Positions 57,999-64,000 of a stretch of DNA of 64,000 nucleotides are shown here, one piece after another. Source of the stretch: Arenibacter algicola (GTDB taxonomy: Bacteria; Bacteroidota; Bacteroidia; Flavobacteriales; Flavobacteriaceae); assembly GCF_000733925.1 (NCBI RefSeq), contig NZ_JPOO01000003.1, positions 992,001 to 1,056,000 of the forward strand. Reading direction: 5' to 3'. A program made the translations under genes and the position numbers. Every line of letters starts with the position of its first letter. The stretch's first letter is position 1. Below the pieces are notes generated by a model. The model searched no databases, was not told the DNA's origin, and worked only from the letters and a program-made list of their open reading frames with translations.

Positions 57999-58451
57999 TT
58001 AAAACCAACGCCGGACCATTACGCAGTACTTTTGATACTCCTTCCCGAACATACTGGCCAACGCTTCCTCCTCGGGCATGATCTGAAAGGTATTCATATA
58101 ATAGACAAATCCGGCCGCCAATAAGGTGTTAAAAGCATTTCCCAGATACAGTCCCCAGCTCAAAAGAAGCAACAACAATGCTAAATACATAGGATTCCTT
58201 GAATATTGATATAGCCCTCCAGTAACCAATTTGGATACTTTTGAAGGGGTACGGGGATCAATACTGGTTTTGGAACTAAAAAATTGAACCAAGGAAACAA
58301 CCCCAATTAAAAATGCAAGAAAAAGAAGTACATACATTAAATAATACCTCCCGAAAAAATCAAAATAACCTACAGGCAAATATGTAGCCAAAAGATACAT
58401 AAACAACCCAAAAATAAAAGTGACAACAAGTGGCGGGATTTTTAACTTCAT
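57999..58451 (-). CDS. Isoprenylcysteine carboxyl methyltransferase family protein
   Basis: This 150-residue integral membrane protein has four to five spans and the ICMT/PEMT-like signature with GLYQYSRNPMYLALLLLLLSW and a C-terminal EEEALASMFGKEYQKYC region. Bacterial members methylate lipids or small molecules using SAM; the substrate here is unknown. It is separated from the satD-like gene by the repeat array. Confidence 0.88.
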   Translation of the reverse strand: MKLKIPPLVVTFIFGLFMYLLATYLPVGYFDFFGRYYLMYVLLFLAFLIGVVSLVQFFSSKTSIDPRTPSKVSKLVTGGLYQYSRNPMYLALLLLLLSWGLYLGNAFNTLLAAGFVYYMNTFQIMPEEEALASMFGKEYQKYCVMVRRWF

Positions 58452-58558
58452 AGAATATAAAATGATAAGGAAATAAAATTACTACTTTTAGGCCTTTAAA
58501 ATTAATTTGCCCCTAAGATTATCGAACCCGAACAAATAGAATATTAAAACTAGGTAAA

Positions 58559-59149
58559 ATGCAATTGGTATTTGCAACACATAATCCCAACAAACTAAAA
58601 GAAGTACAAATCCTATTTCCCAAGGACATAGAGCTATTGTCCTTAGAGGACATTGGCTGCATAGATGAGATTCCCGAAACTGCAAACGACTTGGAAGGCA
58701 ACGCTGCCCTTAAAGCCAATTTTGTTACAGAAAATTACGGTTACCCATGTTTCGCTGACGACACGGGACTTTTGGTGGATGCTTTGGATGGGGCACCTGG
58801 GGTGTATTCCGCAAGATATGCGGGAGAACAAAAAAACGCAGATGACAATATGGACAAATTATTGCTCCAATTGGACAAGAAAACCAACAGATCGGCGCAT
58901 TTTAAAACCGTTATCGCCCTAAATGTCAATAAGGAACAATATCTTTTCAAAGGAATTGTGCAAGGCGAAATAACAACCCAAAAAAAAGGCGGAAAAGGAT
59001 TTGGATACGACCCCATTTTTAAGCCTAACGGCTATGACAAAACTTTTGCCGAATTACCTATTTCTGTAAAAAACAAAATAAGCCACAGGGGCCAAGCAAT
59101 AGAACAATTACTTGCATTTTTCAAAAACAGAACCCATGTCGACAATTAA
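58559..59149 (+). CDS. rdgB: Non-canonical purine NTP diphosphatase (RdgB/HAM1)
   Basis: The enzyme removes ITP, dITP and XTP from nucleotide pools. The 196-residue protein has the family motifs FATHNPNKLKEV at the start, FADDTGLLVDALDGAPGVYSAR, and GFGYDPIF, with SHRGQA near the C-terminus. Confidence 0.97.
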   Translation: MQLVFATHNPNKLKEVQILFPKDIELLSLEDIGCIDEIPETANDLEGNAALKANFVTENYGYPCFADDTGLLVDALDGAPGVYSARYAGEQKNADDNMDKLLLQLDKKTNRSAHFKTVIALNVNKEQYLFKGIVQGEITTQKKGGKGFGYDPIFKPNGYDKTFAELPISVKNKISHRGQAIEQLLAFFKNRTHVDN

Positions 59150-59780
59150 ATCCGAGCAAACATCCACAACAACCCCTAGAACATTGGAACGCACCGAGAC
59201 CATTGGAGGAATACTGATTGCCGTATTTGCCGCCTTATTGGCCATAGCGGAACTTGTCAACAATAATCTGGAGGAGGAAATGATGATCTCCCACAGCCAA
59301 TTCGTAAACTACTCCAATTGGTACCAATCCAAGAGTATAAAACAAAGCTTAAAGGAAAGTGAACTGGACTATTTAAATGCCTTGACGGAAACAGGAATAA
59401 TACCCGAGGATAAAATTAAAAATATTAATACCAAAATAGCCCAGACCAAAGGGATGGTATTAAAATACGAGGCGGAAAAAACCGAAATATTGGTGGGGTC
59501 ATCCAATGTTCCAAGAGAACATTGGGCACAAGATCTTGATGGCGAAATGGGAAAAATTATAGGCATAAACGAATGGGAAAAACTTACCCAGGATTACGAA
59601 ACAGCGACCAAGAAATTCGACTTGGGAAAATTATTGTTTCAAATATGTATCGTACTAGGGGCTGTTTGTATCATAATTCGTGATAACAAAAAATTACAGA
59701 AAAACTTTATTATACTAATGTTGGCGTTTGGCGCCATTGGAATTCTAATTTCTGCATACGGCTTTATCTTGGCCCCATAA
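59136..59780 (+). CDS. DUF4337 family membrane protein
   Basis: From the ATG at 59136 (MSTIKSEQ) the product has 214 residues, overlapping the end of rdgB by 14 bases. It has one membrane span near residue 25-43, a long helical middle region with YSNWYQSKSIKQSL, and two spans at the C-terminus, as in DUF4337. The function is unknown. Confidence 0.85.
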   Translation: MSTIKSEQTSTTTPRTLERTETIGGILIAVFAALLAIAELVNNNLEEEMMISHSQFVNYSNWYQSKSIKQSLKESELDYLNALTETGIIPEDKIKNINTKIAQTKGMVLKYEAEKTEILVGSSNVPREHWAQDLDGEMGKIIGINEWEKLTQDYETATKKFDLGKLLFQICIVLGAVCIIIRDNKKLQKNFIILMLAFGAIGILISAYGFILAP

Positions 59781-59823
59781 AAACCGCTTTCAAAATAAAA
59801 TATTTTAATTAAAAAATTAGCAG

Positions 59824-59831
59824 TACCTTTG
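59824..59831 (+). promoter_or_regulatory. -7 box of the DEAD-box helicase gene
   Basis: TACCTTTG is a full match to TAnnTTTG. It implies a leader of about 100 bases before the ATG at 59942. The -33 region is weak (TTT rather than TTG). Confidence 0.5.
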
Positions 59832-59892
59832 CCGCTTCAATTAACGCCGCTGGTATAGCATGTGTTGCGCTGAGTCTAAATAGGTTATAAAG

Positions 59893-59930
59893 AATAATCG
59901 CTCTATGCAACATACATATTTGCGATTATT
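59893..59930 (+). promoter_or_regulatory. Hairpin in the helicase mRNA leader
   Basis: AATAATCGC (59893-59901) pairs perfectly with GCGATTATT (59922-59930), 11 bases before the start codon. It could influence translation or stability; temperature-dependent folding is one possibility. Confidence 0.5.
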
Positions 59931-59941
59931 TAATACATATT

Positions 59942-61738
59942 ATGACAAAATTTGAAGCATTGGGGCTAAAGAAGTCCCTATTGGATGCTATTTCTGATTT
60001 AGGATTTGAATCGCCTTCAGAAGTACAAGAAAAAGCTATTCCAATCTTATTGGAAAGTGAAACCGATTTAGTTGCACTAGCTCAAACGGGCACCGGTAAA
60101 ACCGCAGCATTTGGATTCCCGCTAATTCAAAAAATAGATAGCGCCAGCAGAACTACACAAGGTTTGATACTTTCCCCTACCAGGGAACTTTGCTTGCAGA
60201 TCACCAACGAACTTACATTATATTCCAAATATGAAAAAGGGGTTAATGTTGTTGCAATCTATGGTGGTGCCAGTATTACCGATCAGGCGAGACAAATAAA
60301 AAGGGGCGCCCAAATAGTGGTAGCTACTCCAGGTAGAATGAAAGACATGATTGGTCGTGGCTTGGTAGATATATCCAAAATTGATTACTGTGTTCTTGAT
60401 GAGGCCGATGAAATGCTTAATATGGGCTTTATGGAGGATATTAAAGATATTCTTTCCAACACTCCAAAAGAAAAGTCCACTTGGCTATTTTCAGCTACCA
60501 TGCCCAGAGAGGTAGCGGTGATAGCTAAAAAATTCATGCACAGTCCGCAAGAAATTACGGTAGGAACAAAAAATTCAGGAGCAACTACGGTACAACACGA
60601 ATACTATGTAGTAGGTGGTCGTGATCGTTACCCTGCTCTAAAAAGACTTGCCGATACCAATCCGGATATATTCTCAGTTATTTTCTGTAGAACAAAAAGG
60701 GACACCCAAAAGGTGGCTGAAAAGTTGATCGAGGACGGTTACAACGCCGGTGCACTACACGGGGATTTGAGTCAGAACCAGAGAGATTTGGTAATGAACT
60801 CTTTCCGTAAAAAACAAATACAGATGTTGGTTGCAACAGATGTAGCCGCACGTGGTATTGATGTTGATGATATTACACATGTAATCAATTATCAATTACC
60901 AGATGAAATAGAGACCTACACACACCGAAGTGGACGGACAGGAAGAGCTGGTAAATCAGGGATCTCCATGGTTATTGTTACCAGAAGTGAACTTAGGAAG
61001 ATAAAGGCCATCGAAAATAAAATTCAACAGGATTTTATTTCCAAAAAAATTCCTACGGGAATGGAAATATGCGAAATACAGCTTTACCATTTGGCCAACA
61101 AGATCAAGGACACCAAAGTAAACGAGGAAGTAGACAATTACTTGCCAGCTATAAATGATGTGCTTAAAGGTATTGACCGTGAAGAACTTATCAAAAAAAT
61201 AGTTTCAGTAGAATTTACCCGTTTCTTCAATTACTACAACAAAACCAAGGATCTAAATACTTCAGATTCAGGCGATCGTGCCGAAAGAGGAGGATCCAGG
61301 GATGGCGATAGCCGTATCCCAGCTGACGGTAACGTAAGATATTTTATTAATGTAGGTGAAAAGGATGGCTATGATTGGATGTCCCTAAAAGATTTCTTAA
61401 GGGACACTGTTAATTTGGGCAAGGACGATATTTTCAAAGTTGATGTAAAAGATAGTTTCTCTTTCTTCAATACGGATGCGGCCGCTACCGAAGCCATTTT
61501 AAAAACCTTCACTGAATTTAAGGTTGATGGCCGATTTGTAAATGTTGAGGTATCTAAAAATCCTGGCGGAGGCGGAGGCGGAGGCCGTGGAAGACGTGAT
61601 AGAAGTAGAAGCGGCGGAGGTCGTGATTCTAGGGACAATGATCGCAACAAAGGAAGACGAAGGGACCGAAGTGCGTCTAAAGGAAGTCCCAGTAGTTCAG
61701 GAAAAAGAAGAACTAAAAGAAAAAGTGATTTCTTTTAG
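59942..61738 (+). CDS. DEAD-box RNA helicase with DbpA-like and RGG-rich tail
   Basis: The 598-residue protein has all DEAD-box motifs: AQTGTGKT, PTRELC, TPGR, DEAD, SAT, ARGID and HRSGRTGRAG. A DbpA/CsdA-type RNA-binding domain follows (about residues 465-540), then a glycine/arginine/serine-rich tail with a run of Gly, typical of Bacteroidota homologues. It is likely to act in ribosome assembly or mRNA unwinding, especially in the cold. The long leader with a hairpin hints at post-transcriptional control. Confidence 0.95.
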   Translation: MTKFEALGLKKSLLDAISDLGFESPSEVQEKAIPILLESETDLVALAQTGTGKTAAFGFPLIQKIDSASRTTQGLILSPTRELCLQITNELTLYSKYEKGVNVVAIYGGASITDQARQIKRGAQIVVATPGRMKDMIGRGLVDISKIDYCVLDEADEMLNMGFMEDIKDILSNTPKEKSTWLFSATMPREVAVIAKKFMHSPQEITVGTKNSGATTVQHEYYVVGGRDRYPALKRLADTNPDIFSVIFCRTKRDTQKVAEKLIEDGYNAGALHGDLSQNQRDLVMNSFRKKQIQMLVATDVAARGIDVDDITHVINYQLPDEIETYTHRSGRTGRAGKSGISMVIVTRSELRKIKAIENKIQQDFISKKIPTGMEICEIQLYHLANKIKDTKVNEEVDNYLPAINDVLKGIDREELIKKIVSVEFTRFFNYYNKTKDLNTSDSGDRAERGGSRDGDSRIPADGNVRYFINVGEKDGYDWMSLKDFLRDTVNLGKDDIFKVDVKDSFSFFNTDAAATEAILKTFTEFKVDGRFVNVEVSKNPGGGGGGGRGRRDRSRSGGGRDSRDNDRNKGRRRDRSASKGSPSSSGKRRTKRKSDFF

Positions 61739-61751
61739 TTAATTGTATATT

Positions 61752-61780
61752 AAAAAAATACGCTTCGGCGTATTTTTTTA
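61752..61780 (+). terminator. Helicase gene terminator
   Basis: AAAAAAATACGC and GCGTATTTTTTT pair around a TTCG tetraloop. Confidence 0.95.
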
Positions 61781-61814
61781 GTTAGTTTACCAATTATAAC
61801 ATCGAATATATTTA

Positions 61815-62594
61815 ATGAAAAATTATTTCTTGCCCCTACTCCTCATAATTGTTTCTTTTGGATATTCGCAGGACAACAAAAATGAAGAAGAGGTAAAACA
61901 ATTAAAAGCGGTTGTCCAAAATGCCCAAACCGACCAGCCTATGGAAAGTGTCCATGTCGTAAATCTTAACGAAGTGGTGGGCACAATTACCAATGAAAAA
62001 GGAGAATTCAATATTCCTGCTAAGGTCAATGATACCCTATTTATTACTTTTTTAGGATTTAAATCCCAGAAAGTGAGGGTTACCAATGATATGTTCAAAT
62101 TTAAGGATACAAAAATTTCCCTTACAGAATTGGCATATGCCCTGGAAGAGGTAATTGTTAGGCCTTACTCCCTCACAGGCTATTTAGAAATAGATGTCAA
62201 AAACTTACCCCTTAACAACGCTTTTCAGTATAGTATTTCCGGCTTGTCCGTGGGTTACGAAGCCGGGAGCAAGAACCCAAGCGCGGTCACCAAGGTATTG
62301 GGAGCAATACTCAACCCAGCCGATTTGTTGAGAAACTTATTCGGAAAGAAACCCAACCAAATGCGCAAATTACGTCAAATGAAGGAAGACGATCAAATTA
62401 GGGATCTTTTGGCCTCAAAATTTGACAGGGAAACCTTGACCGAGTTATTACAATTGGAAAAGGTAGATATTGAGGACATCCTTAATAATTGTAATTATTC
62501 CAAATCCTTTATTACCACAGCCAATGACCTACAGATCTTGGATGCCATAAGTGGTTGCTATGAAGACTATAAGGTATTGAACCGCAAAAGGTAA
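61815..62594 (+). CDS. Carboxypeptidase-like regulatory domain protein
   Basis: The 259-residue protein has a signal peptide (MKNYFLPLLLIIVSFGYSQ) and a CarbopepD_reg_2 beta domain (about 28-115, with GTITNEKGEFNIP and DTLFITFLGFKSQKV). A helical C-terminal half follows. This domain usually starts TonB receptors; here it stands alone with no barrel, as in several Bacteroidota periplasmic proteins. Function is unknown. Confidence 0.85.
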   Translation: MKNYFLPLLLIIVSFGYSQDNKNEEEVKQLKAVVQNAQTDQPMESVHVVNLNEVVGTITNEKGEFNIPAKVNDTLFITFLGFKSQKVRVTNDMFKFKDTKISLTELAYALEEVIVRPYSLTGYLEIDVKNLPLNNAFQYSISGLSVGYEAGSKNPSAVTKVLGAILNPADLLRNLFGKKPNQMRKLRQMKEDDQIRDLLASKFDRETLTELLQLEKVDIEDILNNCNYSKSFITTANDLQILDAISGCYEDYKVLNRKR

Positions 62595-62738
62595 CTTTTG
62601 GTTACTTTTTCTTCATGACCAAAATAATTTATTTTTATCTTATAGCAAGATTTGCAATTAGACTTAGCCTGTGGTTTGGCTGAAAATAAATTTTCTAGTC
62701 CCGACATCATTTTATAGCTTTAAGCAAAATAGATGCCA

Positions 62739-64000
62739 ATGAAAAAGGGACTTCTTCTTGCCGCGCTTTTGTTGTTTTTTTTATCCTGCAAAGAGAATAA
62801 AAATGAAAAGGTAAAAGAAGCCGGTCCCACTACGGAGCTGCCACAAAAAAGGGAATTGAAATCGCCTTTTTTCTGGAATGCAGCCAACATTTATTTTTTA
62901 CTTACCGACCGTTTTAACAATGGTGACACTTTAAACGATATTAGCCTAAACAGAACCAAGGAGACTGCTGTATTGAGGGGCTTTATGGGAGGTGATATCC
63001 AAGGAATAACCCAGAAAATAAATGATGGCTATTTTACAGATTTGGGTATTAATGCCATTTGGTTTAGCCCAGTAGTTGAGCAAATCCATGACAATGTGGA
63101 CGAAGGAACGGGCAATACATATGGATATCATGGATATTGGGCCAAGGATTGGACGGCTCTGGATCCCAATTTTGGAACCAAAAAAGAATTGGAAATACTC
63201 GTTAAGACAGCCCATGAAAACGGCATCAGAATCCTGATGGATATTGTGCTCAACCACACGGGGCCTGTAACGGATTTAGACCCTGTATGGCCAAAGGAAT
63301 GGGTACGCACCGGACCGATATGTGAATACACAAATTATGAAACAACAACCAATTGTACCCTAGTTAGGAACTTGCCAGATATAATAACGGAATCTGATGA
63401 GGCCGTTGAACTTCCCGATGCCCTATTGGCTAAATGGAAGGAAGAAGGTAGACTAAGCAACGAACTTGACGAACTGCAAGTTTTTTTTGAACGAACCAAA
63501 TATCCCAGGGCACCACGATTTTATATTATTAAATGGCTGACCGACTATGTGAATGATCTGGGAATAGACGGTTTTAGGGTAGATACGGCCAAACATACGG
63601 ACGAAAAAACTTGGAAGGAATTATACAGCGAAGCTTCATATGCTTTTAATACTTGGAAAAGAAAACATCCGGAAGAAGTCTTGGACGACAATCCCTTTTT
63701 TATGGTCGGAGAGGTGTACGGTTATAAAATATCCAGTGGTCGTGAATATGATTTTGGGGACAAAAAAGTAGATTATTTTGACAATGGGTTTCATAGTCTG
63801 ATCAATTTCGAATTAAGGGATGATGCCAACCAGGATTATGAAACCATATTTAGCAAATATAATGACCTATTGTTTACGGAATTGGAAGGAAAAAGTGTGG
63901 TTAATTACCTTACTTCACACGATGATATTGACTCCTTTGACAAGGAGAGAAAAAACCCTTATCATGCCGCAAATGTATTGTTACTTACCCCCGGTGCCTC
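62739..64000 (+). CDS. Alpha-amylase family (GH13) lipoprotein, 3' partial
   Basis: The gene runs off the window; 420 codons are visible with no stop. The ATG at 62739 opens a lipoprotein signal (MKKGLLLAALLLFFLSC); one at 62733 is also in frame. The (beta/alpha)8 GH13 motifs are present: DIVLNHTG, GFRVDTAKH with the nucleophile aspartate, VGEVYG with the acid/base glutamate, and TSHDD in place of the usual NHD. It probably degrades starch-like glucans at the cell surface or periplasm. Confidence 0.92.
   Translation, partial: MKKGLLLAALLLFFLSCKENKNEKVKEAGPTTELPQKRELKSPFFWNAANIYFLLTDRFNNGDTLNDISLNRTKETAVLRGFMGGDIQGITQKINDGYFTDLGINAIWFSPVVEQIHDNVDEGTGNTYGYHGYWAKDWTALDPNFGTKKELEILVKTAHENGIRILMDIVLNHTGPVTDLDPVWPKEWVRTGPICEYTNYETTTNCTLVRNLPDIITESDEAVELPDALLAKWKEEGRLSNELDELQVFFERTKYPRAPRFYIIKWLTDYVNDLGIDGFRVDTAKHTDEKTWKELYSEASYAFNTWKRKHPEEVLDDNPFFMVGEVYGYKISSGREYDFGDKKVDYFDNGFHSLINFELRDDANQDYETIFSKYNDLLFTELEGKSVVNYLTSHDDIDSFDKERKNPYHAANVLLLTPGA

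Overview
The window looks like chromosomal DNA of a marine member of the Flavobacteriaceae (Bacteroidota). The evidence is a 16S rRNA with the flavobacterial 3' end, promoters of the Bacteroidota type (TTG, a 19-20 base gap, then TAnnTTTG), and several Bacteroidota gene families (TonB receptor followed by a DUF4249 lipoprotein, monomeric isocitrate dehydrogenase, GAPDH with an N-terminal extension, FdhF/YdeP oxidoreductase). The genus cannot be fixed from sequence reading alone; Maribacter, Zobellia and Arenibacter relatives are plausible.

Layout. 1-6160: split 5'-nucleotidase, FdhD with a YdeP-type molybdoenzyme, NIPSNAP protein. 6161-6854: no gene, but a strongly folded element with inverted-repeat-like ends. 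6855-13546 (minus strand): fumarylacetoacetate hydrolase family enzyme with a GntP permease, ligA, LOG protein, prmC, acetyltransferase. 13589-19934 (mostly plus): ribD, HAD phosphatase, EamA transporter, YigZ, dnaA, tyrosine phosphatase, RsmI-like methyltransferase. 19987-23109 (minus): muralytic-looking protein, mltG, acetyltransferase, dapF. 23236-35650 (plus): HtrA protease, GAPDH, trmD, rplS, a candidate small RNA, icd, TonB receptor pair, nucleotidase. 35651-41960: a complete rRNA operon on the minus strand (16S, tRNA-Ile, tRNA-Ala, 23S, 5S) with two near-ideal tandem promoters, tandem terminators, and duplicated fragments of 5S and tRNA-Ile. 42279-53599: peptidase, Nudix, hisS, rpsF-rpsR-rplI, LytTR regulator, priA, yihY, nadC. 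53814-64000: rlmH, a phosphatase-PGDH fusion (serA), a SatD/DUF3307 pair, methyltransferase, rdgB, DEAD-box helicase, and the start of an alpha-amylase lipoprotein.

Most genes are core housekeeping. I see no prophage, insertion sequence, CRISPR array or recognisable defence island. The observations most worth following are: the SatD-like protein, whose N-terminal half carries degenerate class III nucleotide-cyclase motifs and whose C-terminus has a helix-turn-helix, with three direct repeats at exact 28-bp spacing just upstream of its start codon; the folded element at 6328-6785; a promoter-to-terminator non-coding transcript candidate at about 28566-28955; the rRNA-operon duplications and twin promoters; a folded leader on rplS; and a probable leaderless rlmH mRNA.
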